Below, one piece after another: positions 1 to 11,590 of a stretch of DNA of 64,000 nucleotides. Source of the DNA: Todiramphus chloris collaris (lineage: Eukaryota; Chordata; Aves; Coraciiformes; Alcedinidae); assembly GCA_025345505.1 (NCBI GenBank), contig JANVCC010000018.1, positions 39,729,242-39,793,241 of the forward strand, written 5' to 3'. The notes beneath the pieces are model-generated. The model worked only from the letters and a program-made list of their open reading frames with translations, was not told the origin of the DNA and did not search any database. Positions within the stretch are counted from its first letter, which is position 1; the number at the start of each line of letters is the position of its first letter. Made by a program: the position numbers and the translations under genes.

Positions 1-608
1 ACTACTGTAATGGCATGAACTGTCACAAGCTACTAGACCAGCAATGTGGGGGACACAGCTGTCACTGGTCGTAAATTGTTATGTAGATCTATATCAGATT
101 AAATTCCTCCAGACTAACAGTCTATTTCTAATATCAAATAGGTATTTTAAATCAGTTAGACAAGTTAAAGGTCAGCAGTGAAGATCTATCTGATAGTTTT
201 ATCTTTTTTTTTTTGTCATGTTGCCTGCAACAAAACCATTGTTTGAAGTGACACTTTTCAAATGTGTGAGAGTCTGTTGGAAGCTCATTACCTTCAGTTT
301 GATCAAACTTGGAACTCATAACCTCTGCTTTGAGGATCTTGGAGAACAGGAACAAGACAGGAGTGACATGAGAGCACTGAGGAACATCTGCAGAGTCAGA
401 AAAATGTACATTTTCTTGTCTTTAATTTATTCTATTACAAAGAATTCTGGCTTTAAAATTTTAAAGGAAGAAAATAAAGTCTCTATCTAATAAATCTATA
501 TGCCTTATTTAAGATAATCCACCAAATTTATCGTTTTATTTTCTTTATGCATGTTCTGTTGTGGTTGTCAGAAGCTAGTACTAGTAACCATACTGAGGAG
601 TGGGTATT
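1..608. other. Unassigned AT-rich noncoding DNA
   Basis: No recognisable gene or repeat. Both short open frames here (67 and 90 codons, on opposite strands and overlapping) lack any familiar motif and are of a length expected by chance in AT-rich DNA. The right edge is set by the TG that opens the LTR at 609. Confidence 0.6.
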
Positions 609-1419
609 TGTCCTGGTTTGAGTGATAATAGAACTAATTCTGTTCAGTAATTTTACTTTTCAACTCAGTTCTTCTAATTAACTGCACTTTCTGAAGTTGG
701 CACCCTGTTTACACAGACAGTGTCTGCTTCTAGAATTGATAACACCTCATGTTTAGAGTTATTACCAAGGATTGGTATGCAGACCAAGGCCACTGCTGGG
801 TCTTGTGTAACACATTGAGGGGTGCAGAAAGTGAAAGGCTGCACCTTCAGGGAGGAGCGGACAGGACGGGTAACTCTAAACTGACCAAGGAGGTATTCCA
901 TCCCATATATGCCATATTCGGTTTAGAGCTGTGGGATCTGAAGGGTCTCTGGGCTCTTCTCTCCCCCCTTGGACTGCTTGCCAGATTTTGCTTGGCTTGG
1001 CTCGGGTCCTCTTTTGGTTCCTTCCTTGGAGCACCCAAGGAGGACTCTGTCCATTCTGCCTTCGATCCAGTCTGTGTGTTCCTGAACCTGGTACCAGAAT
1101 CCAGCTCCTGAACACAGCTCCCGTTTGCTGTGGGGCCCAGTCTGGGACTGCCCAGTGCCTGCTCCACAGCATCAGTGGTGATAGTGATGTAGTTACCATC
1201 AGGGGGGTTGGGTTCAATACTGGTTTTGTATATATTTGTATACATTCAATTTTTATAATTATTAATTTCATTTTCATTAAAGCTGTTCTAGTTTCCTTTT
1301 CTAATTGCTAAGTCTCTCTCCCTTATTCCCTTTCTCTTCCCCTTTGGGGAGGGAGGGGGGGGTTAACAGAGAGCGTCTGTTATAGGTCTAAGGGGCTGCC
1401 CTGACTCTAAACCGTGGCA
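609..1419 (+). mobile_element. Endogenous retrovirus LTR, apparently full length (solo or displaced)
   Basis: The element opens TGTCCTGGTTTG and closes AAACCGTGGCA. Its termini are therefore TG...CA and form an imperfect inverted repeat, as in retroviral LTRs. From memory of avian LTRs with the TGTCCTGG start (ERVL-like group), the + strand is sense. An ATTAAA poly(A) signal lies at 1276-1281, and a GT-rich and then pyrimidine-rich stretch follows it. A G-rich run at 1346-1362 lies near the 3' end. Length is about 811 bases. I see no convincing target-site duplication: the flanks read GTATT on the left and GATTT on the right. The bases after 1419 do not resemble a TGG-initiated primer-binding site, and no purine tract precedes 609, so this is not an obvious 5' or 3' LTR of a complete provirus. 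The overlapping open frames on both strands within it are incidental. Confidence 0.8.
1276..1281 (+). promoter_or_regulatory. Poly(A) signal inside the LTR
   Basis: ATTAAA hexamer in the 3' half of the LTR, upstream of a T-rich stretch. It is in the position expected for the R-region polyadenylation signal and supports the + orientation. Confidence 0.5.
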
Positions 1420-2110
1420 GATTTACTGATGCTCAACATGGGGCTTCTTCAGCATGTGTCACCACCTGTTCTGGTGGCACTCCGAAGTCTTTACCTTCTG
1501 GCCAATCCATGATCACCTCTAAGATTCCTATCTGATAACTGATTATATGGTGGGGCTTCTCTGCCATTCAGTTTGATGGTGTGGGCCCCAGTATCCCAGC
1601 ATCGGAGTAGCCAAGTAATCAGTGTCTCACCTTCATGACGGCTATAGTCCTTTCTCAGATTTCTCAGCTCCTTCGTAGGTAAAGTTTTGGTGGTACCCTC
1701 TGCATCTGATGACTCCACATCTGATGGGTTTGCTTTAGAAGGACCTGCTCCACTGTCATCTGACCAAACTGGGCGATCTGTTTTTGTTAGGTGTTTTCTT
1801 TCCAGTTGCAGTGGCATCAGGCTTTGCATCTGGTTCTGACTCATACTCAGATTCAGCTTGAGAAGAACCGTCTCCCTGATATGTTCCTGAACTTGGTTCA
1901 TTTTCTTTTCTTCACAGGCGCAACTTTTACAGGTGCAGTTTGAGTGGGAGTGGTCACAGTAGCTGTTGATGTAGCTGCATTTGTTGTAAATGTTAAGACA
2001 CTGACATTTTAGGAAATGGGGAAGGCTACAAAACAACAAAAATTTGTATGAATAATTCCTCTGCCTTTTGCTGTGCAATGCTTTTCAGGATTTCATCTTC
2101 AGTATTCAGA
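1420..2110 (-). pseudogene. Retroviral gag remnant, frameshifted and truncated
   Basis: The minus-strand frame 1491-2078 is the longest open frame in the window (195 codons). Only its C-terminal half looks authentic: a charged, Ser/Asp/Glu-rich linker followed by a block containing TKELRNLRKDYSRHEGE and TWLLRCWDTGA. I associate this block with the gag polyprotein of avian ERVL-like elements. The N-terminal half of that frame is Cys- and Lys-rich and not gag-like. In a neighbouring frame the same DNA reads as a Thr/Val/Pro/Lys-rich segment and, further upstream (about 2040-2110), as a segment resembling gag sequence, so at least one frameshift is present. The frame stops at 1491, about 70 bases before the LTR boundary. 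No pro, pol or env sequence is visible nearby. Gag normally forms the virion core, and this copy cannot do so. Its orientation is opposite to the adjoining LTR. Confidence 0.65.
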
Positions 2111-3293
2111 GAAAAGACCTTGTTTAGATTAATGTTTTACATTATTAACCTGTCCTAATCATTAGAATTTCATCTCTGGCAAGTGTGATATGTATATGCA
2201 ATCTATTATAAGGAAGAATATTGAAACAGTAGGTTTTCTGTTCTTATCTTAGCATTTATATAGTTTATTCATCATTAAAATCAATGCATAATCACAAATG
2301 GATATATGAGCAAGCTGTCAGACACAGTGACAAATGCAAGGGGGCAAGTAATTTATCTGAGTCTTGTACATTTGGCTAAGGAATAACAGGTTATGGTGGT
2401 AGTCTTTCCAACTGATCATTTTGAGTTCATTTTTCAAGTGCAGATTTAAATAGAGCAAATAGCTTTGAATATTCACTACACAGACAAAATATAAAAATAA
2501 ACAGCTAATGTAATATCTCAGAATGCTCAGAACTTGATAGGTACATGATAATGTAGCTGCTTGCATCTGTAGTTTTCTTATCCGTATTAATGAATTTGAA
2601 TGTCCATACTAACATGTGATTCAGAAGTCTTTTAGCTAACTGGGAATAAAACATATGAATCAGTAGTCTGACCATGGCAATAAGAAGGCTGAGTTGCAGT
2701 ATGTCAGATTTAAAGAACAAACACAGATCTATTTCCTAGTCTTTATCCGAGGTTTGACACATATCCTACAGAAGTTAATCATGGCCTAATCCTGTTCTTA
2801 TTGCAGCCTCTGGAAAGCTCTCACACTCTGACCCTCTACTGAGATGCTTTTCACAAGGTGACAGCAAAAAACTTCCAGATAAGAACAGAACTACTGTGAA
2901 CTATTGCAGTGATACAGAAGTTAAGATTTCAGATATTTCTCACTTATCTGGATGAGGAAGACATCTAGCACGTGCCTTGCAGGTTCTTAAAAGAGCAAGT
3001 GTTTGTACAAAATTCACTTTGAGGAAAATACTCCTTCGAATTACCTACATGTAAATCTCAGAAATCAAGTTTATTTTAAATCTTGTTGGATATCAGCTTT
3101 CATATTGGAAGAATTTTGTCACAGCCAGGAAGACACTAGAATAGGGTCAGATTAAATAGTGAGTGCCTTGCAGACTTTGACACTTTTGTGTTATATGGGA
3201 AGTCTCACACAATACAAAACTTTTTGCTTTAGATCATAGGAAGTTCAGTTAACTAGATCTCTGAACAGCTGCACCATGATCACCTTAACTTAT
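2111..3293. other. Unassigned noncoding DNA
   Basis: No transposon, RNA gene or coding signal that I can recognise. The two minus-strand open frames (about 2318-2566 and 2505-2720) overlap each other and carry no motif. Confidence 0.55.
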
Positions 3294-3536
3294 TGTGGTG
3301 GGTTGGTACTGGCCACACAGAACTCACACAGTGTCTCACTTCCCCTCCTCACAGAGGGATGGAGAAGAGAATAGGAAGTACAAAAGCAAGAAAACTCATG
3401 GGTAAAGATAAAGACAGTTTAATAAGTAAAGGCAAGGAAGAAAAAGAAAGAAAAAGACAAAACACAAAAACCCCACATGATACAATGGCAATTACTCACT
3501 TTCTCCCACAAGGAGCCTGTTGCCCAAGCAACCACC
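3294..3536 (-). mobile_element. ERV LTR, 3' portion of a split copy
   Basis: Read on the + strand it begins TGTGGTGGGTTGG, the antisense of an LTR 3' end of the ...CCCACCACA type. It continues with features I know from this avian LTR group in antisense: a stretch resembling CTCATGGGTAAAGATAAAGA, CAGTTTAATAAGTAAAG (an antisense ATTAAAC poly(A) region), then the A-rich tract at about 3430-3475. Homology stops near 3536, where CR1 sequence begins, and resumes at about 5097. The right boundary is approximate to within 10 bases or so. Confidence 0.75.
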
Positions 3537-5096
3537 ACCTTGCAGTGATCACACACTGTTGGAATTCACTGTCCAGAGGGATATGGGTCAGGCAAGGAGT
3601 AAAGTCAGGACCCTGAATTTTAGGAAAACAAAATTCCAGCTCTTCAAAGAGTTAGTCAATAGGACAACCTGGGAAATGGCCCTGAGGGACAGTGGAACAG
3701 AACAGGGCTGGCAGACCTTTAGGGATGCTTTCGATAGAGTGCAAGAGTTCTCAATCCCCAGGTGGAAGAAATCAGGCAAGGAAGGCAGGAGAGCAACATG
3801 TCTGAGTTGAGACCTGTTGGTCAAACTAAAGGGCAAGAAGGAAATTCACAGGCAGTGGAAGAAGTGACAGGTATTCTGGGAAGAGTACAGAGATGCTGCA
3901 CAATTGTGTGGGATGGGATTGGGAAGGCCAAGGTGTATCTGGAGCTGAACTTGGCAAAGGAAAATAAGAAATGCTTCTACAGGTACGTCAGCCAGGAAAG
4001 GAAAGTCAAAGAAAGTATGCCACCACTGATAAGTAAGAGTGGCAAACTGGGTAACCACAGATGAGGAGGAGGCTGAAGTAGTCAATAATATTTGTCTCAG
4101 TCTTCACTGAAAACCTCTCTCCTCACATCTCCTGAGTTGATGGACTGCAATACAGGGACCAGGGGGGTAAAGTCCCTCCCATTGTAAGAGAAGATCAGAT
4201 TCATGGCCACCCAAGGAACCTGAATATATGTAAGTCTATGGGATCTGATAAATGCTTCCCAGAGTCCTGAGGGAATTGGCTGGTGTAGTTGCCAAGCCAC
4301 TGTCCACGATATTTGAAAAGTCCTGTCAGTCAGGTGAAGTCCCTGGTGTCTGGAAAAAAGGAAACATTGCACCCATTTTTCAAAAGAGTAGAAAGGAGGA
4401 CCTTGGGAACTACTGACCTGTCAGCCTCACCTCTGTGCCTGGGAAGATTGAGGAGCAGATCCTTCTGGAAGCTATGCTAAAGCATAGCTTTAGGAGAACA
4501 AGGAGGTTATTTGAGACCACCAGCATGGCTTCATCAAGGGCAAGTCCTGCCTGACCCACCTAATGGCCTTCTGTGATGGAATGACTACACCAGTGGAAAA
4601 GGGAACTGTTATAGATGTAATCTATCTGGATTGGAGCAGGTTCAGAGGAGGGCCACAAAAGTGATCAGAGGCTTGGAACACCTCTCCTATGAAGAAAAGC
4701 TAAGAGAGTTGGAGTTGTTCAGCTGGACACAAAAAGGCTCAAGGGAGACCTTATTGTGGCCTTTCAGTACTTAAAGGGGGCTTATAAGAAAGATGGGGAC
4801 AATCTTTACAGCAGGGCCTACTGTGACAGGAAAAGGGGTAATGATTCTAAACTAAATAAGGGTAGATTTGGCTAGATATAAGGAAGAACATTTTTACAGT
4901 GAGGGTGGTGAAATAGTGAAGCAGGTTGCCCAGAGATGTGGCAGATGGCCTATCCCTGGAAACACTGAGGATCAGGTTGAATGGGGCTCTGAGCAACCTC
5001 ATCTAGTGCAAGATGTCCCTACTTACTTCAGAGGGGGTTAGACTACATGATCTTTAAAGGCCTCTTCCAACACAAAGCATTCAATGATTCTATGAA
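3537..5096 (+). mobile_element. CR1 LINE inserted into an LTR, internally deleted
   Basis: The 5' end is truncated just before the endonuclease SDH motif (AGTGATCAC at about 3545, reading CSDHTLLEF). The frame then gives LNFRKTKFQLFKELVNRTTW and the ORF2 linker, with SGKEGRR about 3775-3795. A frameshifted continuation includes FYRYVSQERKVKESMPPL (about 3975-4030). RT-finger sequence follows at about 4385-4490 (EDLGNY...PVSLTSVPGKI with an in-frame stop). At about 4633 the sequence jumps from the RT motif-A region (VIYLD) straight to thumb sequence (QVQRRAT-like, 4637 onward), so the RT palm is missing. The 3' end has the usual CR1 untranslated region and finishes TTCAATGATTCTATGA. No frame is intact. 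It lies in the opposite orientation to the LTR it interrupts. Confidence 0.88.
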
Positions 5097-5421
5097 AACT
5101 ACCTCCTTCACCCGTCCTGCTCAATACCCTCTCCTCTCATTTCCTAATTTTATCACCAAGCCTGATGTTATTTGGTGGGGAATATCCCTTTAGCCAGTTC
5201 AAGTCAGCTGTCCTACTTGTGTCCTCTGTCAATTTCATGCCCAACTCTTGCCTATTTGCTGGCTCATGGTGGGAAAGAGCCTTGATCGTTGTGCAAGAAC
5301 TGTTCTGCAATAGCCAAAACACTGGTGTATTATCAATGCTTTTTTAGCCACAAATCCAAAGTTCAGCATCATACAGGCTGATGTGAGGAAAGTTAACTCC
5401 ATTTGAGCTAGACCTAATCCA
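5097..5421 (-). mobile_element. ERV LTR, 5' portion of the split copy
   Basis: This continues the LTR begun at 3294. In antisense it shows GGGGAATATCCCTTTAGCCAGTTCAAGTCAGCTGTCC (about 5177-5213; described here by position), the counterpart of the GACCAAAGGGATATTCC region of the same LTR group. It then gives GTGTCCTCTG, CTCATGGTGGGAAAG and ATTATCAATGC, ending near AGTTAACTCCATTTGAGCT and CTAATCCA. The outer end is eroded: the expected TGTCCTGG terminus reads TGGATTAGG on the minus strand. The flanks give no clear target-site duplication. Confidence 0.75.
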
Positions 5422-7975
5422 TGTGCTTCCCTAGCAAGGGTACATCATTGACCCTGACAATGACAAAGACGATGAACCATTTGAAACAGGATAGCTATGA
5501 TAACATAGCAACAGGGACTGAGACTGACAAGTAGACGTGTGCTAAAAACATAGCAACAGAAGGCATTTTCTAAGGATTATGTATCTATGGAAGGACTCAG
5601 TCAGTCACCCATGTAATTTGGAACCTAAAAGCACATGATAAAAGAAAATTACACAACTTTCTTGCTAATGTCTGTAAAACCAAGTGGCCAAATGGTAAAT
5701 ATTCCTTAGAGTTTCTGCATTTGATTGGGTTTTACTTCAAGGAAGTTTACTAGACACCAAAGTTCTTATTTGAATCTAGTTTTGACAGGCAGAGGAGTAC
5801 TAGTAGGACAAATTGTCAAATATTCTTTACTCCTGCCATAAGCTGTGCGATTATTGAAAACACATATTTAGAGTTCCTACATCAACTCTAAACCTTAGAA
5901 TTCAACCATCATAGAACTATATATGTATTATAATGAATGGGAGAATTAATGCTTATGAATGATGTTAGGAAATTGAAAACTGTACTTGTTCTGTTGTCTA
6001 AGGAGAACATATGGAATAGATGGAAACTAATGACATTTTTACATAAAGATTACTTAATGAATTAGTGCTTCAAGGCACACTATCTCCTCATGGGTATTAA
6101 ATGTCCTCTTCTCTGATTTAATGAGGGTTTCAAAAGCATGGTGAAAGTGATATAGAAGCACTTGCCTTGGTTGTCTAGTGGGAGGGGAAGGGACTTAATG
6201 CATATACAAATGCATGTCTATTAGAAGATCTGTGTGAAAATCACTGGCTTCTCTGTGGCAAATTTCCATGCACTGGAGAATCACATAACCAATAGTATCA
6301 TCTGGTATTCTTTGTACAAGTGGTGTTGACCTTCATTGCTTTCAGATGAGTGAAGAGACAGTTATACCTTAGCAGTCACAGTCTTCCCTAAAGAGTTTTT
6401 TTTGCATGCAGAAAATGTACACATCTCACAAAAACTCAGACATTTACAACTCAAGGTGTTTGTGAGACACAGGGTGAATCACTCCCTGGAATTTTTTTAA
6501 TCTCTTGATTATAAAGGGAGACCAGATAATACTTTTGTTTAGACATTTTTTTTTTTTTTTTTACAGATGAATAAAGCTGGGAAAAACAAATCCAATCTCT
6601 AGCATCTTCTAGTATAATTTGAATGAGATCTTTTTCACACTGTCTTCATCTTTTTGCTCTCCAGATGGCAGATCATGTAGGAAGCCATTGTTCTTGAATA
6701 GAGGCATGCTGTAGGGGTAGGAGTTTCTTTTGTGCTCTAGAAAATTATTTACTCTGAGTTTGCAATCGCTGTGCAGCAAAGTAGTACCTGTTTTTTCAGT
6801 TTATATTTTTCTTCATAAACAAATAAACTTTCTAAAATGAGGGTTTTTTTTAAGAAGTTCTAGTAAAATTAGACAAAACTGGTCAAAAGAAAACTTTAGA
6901 CTGTGTCAGGGTCAAAGTAGTACATAAAGATGTATCATTTTGCAGACTGAGACAACCTGGGACTGAACACTGGTTAATCGTGTAGATGTTTAAGATTTCC
7001 TTGATGCTGTGCTGGCCTAGAGTGATTATGGGTTTGAAACTGATCTTCTGTTAGCTTAGCTAATTTTTCCAGTCAACCAGCTGTGAGCATATACACACTT
7101 GCTTTTCTGTATTTATAAAGAAAGTTAGGTCTCAGTCTGAGAACAAACTTGCTGATACATCTATTTTTTACCTCAGAACTCTTAAATGAGTTAATTTGAA
7201 AAGGAAATGCTGATTCTGCAACAGAACCATCATCTTAAGGATGGTCCTTTAGAAAGGTCACCTTGGAGCCTGTCTCTATTTTCACATTACTGCCTAAGGA
7301 GTATGAGAAGACTCTCCTCTTTCCTTGAATAACTGGAGAACCTGGGAAATTTCATAGCTAAATTACCTCTCCTAAATCAGATAATAATGTTTTAAAATGC
7401 TGAGATGTCTTGTGGAACAGCAATTCTGTAGAAAAGCAGGCTTCTAGAAATGCTGTGTTAATAGGATTTTGCAAGACTGGGTGAAGCAATACACAGCAGC
7501 TGGTCCAGTATGTAAGAAAGGAAGGATGTTCTCACTACACAGATTCTTGAATCTTGCAGTAACTGCAGTAAAAGTGACATATATCAAAGATGTTTGTGAA
7601 AGAAGGAAATGGAATATATTGCATTTTCACCTTTGGAAGTAACATGCAGTTTCAGGGTAAGGTTAAGTAGCAACTGTTCCATTTGACAACTGCAGCAATA
7701 GATTCAAACAAAAAGGAAACCTTAAACCTACCACTGATATATAACATAATATTTTTAGCTATTAAATGAAATATTTTCCAATAATTTTTGTTGTTCTTAA
7801 CTCCTATTTAAAATTTCCTCAGGAAACAGGATTTACAAGCATTCAAAGGTTTTGTGAGATATGCACATTCTTACTTGTGCATCACTTAGTGGCTTTTTTT
7901 CCCTTTTTTGCAGTATGTCTTGAGACTTACTGGATTTGTTCTTTTTCCTCCTTTTTCAAGTGACCTCTTCTCATC
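5422..7975. other. Unassigned AT-rich noncoding DNA
   Basis: No recognisable gene, RNA gene or interspersed repeat. An oligo-T run at about 6547-6562 is followed by ACAG, an acceptor-like sequence that is likely fortuitous. Confidence 0.5.
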
Positions 7976-8420
7976 TGTTTAATCCTTTATGAGTGTGTAT
8001 CTTCCATGCTAGCTTTTTCTTCTGCATCTCTCTCAGAAGCATTTCTGCAGCCTATAGATGTATCATCATTTGGCATATTATATAACTCTACTGTGTGTGT
8101 TACCCCAAAGAGTGGGTTAGTGTACCTAGTGTACAATGAGACAATCTCACACACTGAGACAAGATACTGTTCTATTCCAAAACTGTGCAAGTTTGGGTGC
8201 TGGGTGGTTTCCCAAAAAGTTGGCAAGACTAGGCACTTTTCAAAACTTCTTTTGATACACAAAGTTATCAACTGGTAAGTTTCCAAGAGCTTCCTACTAA
8301 CACTGATTGGTCAGTAATTTACATATGGCTACACAATCACCTATTCATACTATGCATGCTCTCTGAGGAAGGGTCTTCACATGCGCTGGGGTCTCCTGTC
8401 CTGCAGGTGTGATTTTTAGT
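7976..8420 (-). other. Unassigned block with LTR-like features (low confidence)
   Basis: The block is less AT-rich than its surroundings. It holds overlapping open frames of 99 codons (-) and 90 codons (+). On the minus strand it contains a CCAAT box (GACCAATCAG at about 8303-8312), a TGCATAGTATG stretch nearby, and a C-rich stretch GGGAAACCACCCAGCACCC (about 8197-8215). This layout resembles a U3-R-U5 arrangement, but I cannot name the family and see no clear TG...CA ends. A decayed LTR is the leading guess. A unique noncoding region is the alternative. Confidence 0.2.
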
Positions 8421-9576
8421 GTTATAATGATGCTAGTTCATGTAAGGATTACACTAATTATTGTTTAGCTGACAGCACAAAACTACGTAAAACAATATAA
8501 TCTCTAAGTACATATGGTTCAGGATGTTTCTTCTTCAATGTCAGACAATTCTGCATTAAAAATTCCTTAACTAATCACTCTGACTATTTCAAGGATAGTC
8601 ATCTTGCCCTAGACATCATGTATGTATTTATTGCTTCCTTTATACATACTAATAGTAATAAAAAGACCTAACAAAATTCATAAGCAATATTTCACAAATG
8701 TATAACTCCTTCTTTGTTTGTCTCTTTGTTTGTCTGGGTAGATAACAACAGGTTCGTAAAGTCCCTGATAGGGAGGCAACTTTTACCTACATCAGCTGCA
8801 TACAGCAAGCATGCATTTCATGCATACTAATTGCAACCAGGTCTTTAAAAATGACTGGTTTTTAATCATTCAAACAATTAATAGGCTTTAAAAAGAGAGA
8901 ATCTTGAGGATCACCATTAAAATGTATCAGCCTGAAAATTACAGGTGCTAATGTTGACAACAATGATAACTTGCTGGAGTTCTGACTGTTTCTGTGCTTA
9001 TTCTATACTAAGACAGGAGGTATTTTTGTCATAAGGGAAACAAATCTCTGAGGACTTGAGTTTTCTGAAGGCTCAGAACCAAATCTCAGATCTCAGCAGA
9101 GTCCAGAGCTTAAACAACCTCTTTTATCCCCACTGGTGAGCCAAATATCATTTCAGTATATCATTAAGTTTACATTTCTTGTCTGAAAATAGGATTCTAT
9201 GTTCTCAGGCTTCTTACCTGTAGGCAGTTTATCTTATGTTGCAGTGGTTTTGGTCTAATCTAAAGTCCAAAGAGTTAAAGAGGCAAAGCTGTTCACTTTT
9301 TATTCTGGGAGTGGGCTCTGCTGAATTTTGCTTTGAGAATCTGTAAAGAATAAGTGAAAGAAAAAAAATATACTTTTGCAGCATGTATCAATCTTTTGGT
9401 AGTCTTTGATCTCTTTAAGGGTATTCATGGTCTAAATGACTACCACACTTTTATAGAAATACCTGAAACCTGAATTTGAAATAATTGACACCAAAGGGAA
9501 AACATATTAAAAGTAGTAATCTCTATCCACTGCTTAATTTTTTTTCCCAGTGTCCACATTAAAGGTAAACTAATCC
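8421..9576. other. Unassigned AT-rich noncoding DNA
   Basis: Nothing recognised. No open frame of note on either strand. Confidence 0.5.
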
Positions 9577-9733
9577 TTTTTTTTTTTTTTTTAAAAATTA
9601 TTAATTAAATAAAAAAAAAAAATTAAATTAAAAAAACAAAAATGCACACACTATTAAAAAAGAAAAAGCCTAAAAAAAATTATTTAAAAAAAAAAAAAAA
9701 AAATTCTTAAGAAAGAAAATTGACAAAAAAAAA
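9577..9733. repeat. Low-complexity oligo(T)-oligo(A) tract
   Basis: A T run at 9577-9592 is followed by more than 130 bases of almost pure A/T, in which A runs of up to about 17 alternate with TTAATT-type spacers. The T-then-A order can form imperfect hairpins. Simple low-complexity sequence; no retroposon body is visible upstream on either strand. Confidence 0.8.
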
Positions 9734-11091
9734 GAGTTGCCTTAAGTATTTTTTCTTACCATTCATTTACAAGATTTTTCTTAGTTCAAAGTTGTAAGTG
9801 AAAAAACCCAAACAATCAAAACCAATCAATTAGGGTTTCAGAAAGTCTGAAAGTAACATGTATTTACCTCTTAAAAATGTGCCTTTTTTTAACCATCTGA
9901 GACTTTGTGATAACATCATTTGTCCTTTACTAGCCTGGGCTGAATTTTTTATTAATGTAGCCAGTGGGGACAAAAAATGTGGGTGATGAGTCTCTACTAG
10001 CTTATGTGAGTAGATTTTATAATAGAAGAGGATGTGCTGGAATTTATTCTTGCAAACTCCGATAAATTTTATGGTCCAGAACACATCTTCCTATATGTAT
10101 TAAAAAAAAAAAAAAAAATTAAAAAAGGTCCAAAGTTAATCAGAATAACAGAGCATATAGTTCTTTTCAAGGAATGTTGATACTAATTAAGGCAGATCTC
10201 CATAAACTCCTTGCCTAAAAACAACTTCTGAACAAGTCAGGGACCATAAGGCATCTCAGAGACCCTGTGGATTAGTGACAAGAGGCACCTACACTGGGAC
10301 TGAAGCTTTTCTGTCTGTGTCAACTTTGGTGGTGGGACTTCTCCTTCATGGGCTCATCCTTTCCATAATAAGGTCAGAAAAACATTATCTAGAAAGAATG
10401 ATGTGACAAAGCATTGAGATATATCAATGCTATGTCAGAATTACTTTAAAAATGAATACTGATAACATCAGTGTTCATCTCCAACAAGATTTTTTTCATA
10501 GGTATGTCAGAGGGTACTGAGGTGCTGGACAAATTATTTTTAGCTTTTCCCCTTTTTGTGCACATCCATACTTACTTGAAATCATGATCATTTAGGTGGC
10601 AGGGAGATGCCATGAAGAACAGAAATTCAAAGCCTTTTACCTAAAACTAATGACAGAGAATTGAAAATGGGATAGAAAGTAATTAAATCACATCCAATTT
10701 AGAAAGTAATATGCATGCCTTTATTCACAGCTAATGCCTAAATTTCACTTCTAAAAGAAAAGTATTAGCCCTTAATATTATCATTTGACATAGCTTGCAA
10801 TTCATTTGGGATCTGGCTTCCATTTTCATTCTCTATCCTCATTATGCCTTGGCCACATCAGCCAAGAGCAAGAATAGCCTGTTAAAAAGTGTCACAAAAT
10901 AGGTGGTAGTCCTAGTCCTTTTGGGATAGTGTTCTGGGTTAAGCCAGGTTCATCTGATCAGCCACTACATTGTTTTTTAACTCATGTATGTCTCATTCAC
11001 TGTTTTAAAAAAGAATAATAATTGCAGCCAAAATAAGTATCAGAGGTAAAAATGTATATTTAGGTAACAGTTGTTAGAATGGGGAGAACCA
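9734..11091. other. Unassigned noncoding DNA
   Basis: One 84-codon minus-strand open frame (9830-10084) without motifs, and an A run at about 10101-10118. Nothing else recognised. Confidence 0.5.
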
Positions 11092-11590
11092 CAGAATCAT
11101 AGAATTATTTTGGTTGGAAGAGACCTTTGGACACACTCCAGCATCAGAATGTCATTTGTGTAGTGAGGGGCCCAAAACTGAATCCAGTATATGAAATAGG
11201 GCCTCACCAGTGCCAAGTACAGGGGCACAATTACTTCCCTCATCCTGCTGGCCACACTGTTGATGATACAGGCCAGGATGCTGCTTACCTTCTTGGCCAC
11301 CAGCTGTTGATCAACAGCCCCATCTCCTTTTCTGCTAGACAGCTTTCCAGCCACTCTTCCCCAAGCCTGTGGTGTTGAAGAGGGTTGTTGCCCAAATTCA
11401 GGACCCAGCAATTGACCTTGTTGCACCTCATACCATTGGCCTCAGCTCATCAGTCCAGCCTGTCCAGATCCCAGAAGATCAATACACCTGCTTAACTTGG
11501 TGTCCTCTGTAAATTTAATGAGGGTGCCCTCGATTCCCTTGCCCACATCATTGATAAAGATATTAAAGAGAACAGGCCTGAGAAATACTT
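11092..11590 (-). mobile_element. CR1 LINE fragment, internally deleted near its 3' end
   Basis: The + strand shows the antisense CR1 tail ACAGAATCATAGAATT then GGTTGGAAGAGACC. Near 11131 it jumps directly to ORF2 C-terminal sequence. On the minus strand this reads [19 protein letters not shown], then MLECVQR, from the RT thumb/C-terminal domain. Further in, a minus frame (11442-11624) gives LFNIFINDVGKGIEGTLIKF, the segment between RT motifs B and C, with the FADD catalytic box degraded to FTED. The 3' UTR and the last part of ORF2, several hundred bases in an ordinary CR1, are missing. The 5' end is truncated near 11590. Confidence 0.85.

Noticed and set aside
749..1311. Overlapping 120-133-codon open frames on both strands
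   Set aside because: They lie wholly inside the LTR, overlap in several frames, and reflect its GC-richer composition rather than a coding gene.
5137..5347. Short frames on both strands resembling a small protein
   Set aside because: They are within the LTR fragment 5097-5421; no independent evidence of coding.
6547..6640. T-run plus ACAG|ATG as a splice acceptor
   Set aside because: The following frame closes quickly. It shows that such T-rich/ACAG junctions arise by chance here and lowers confidence in the similar junction at 11989.
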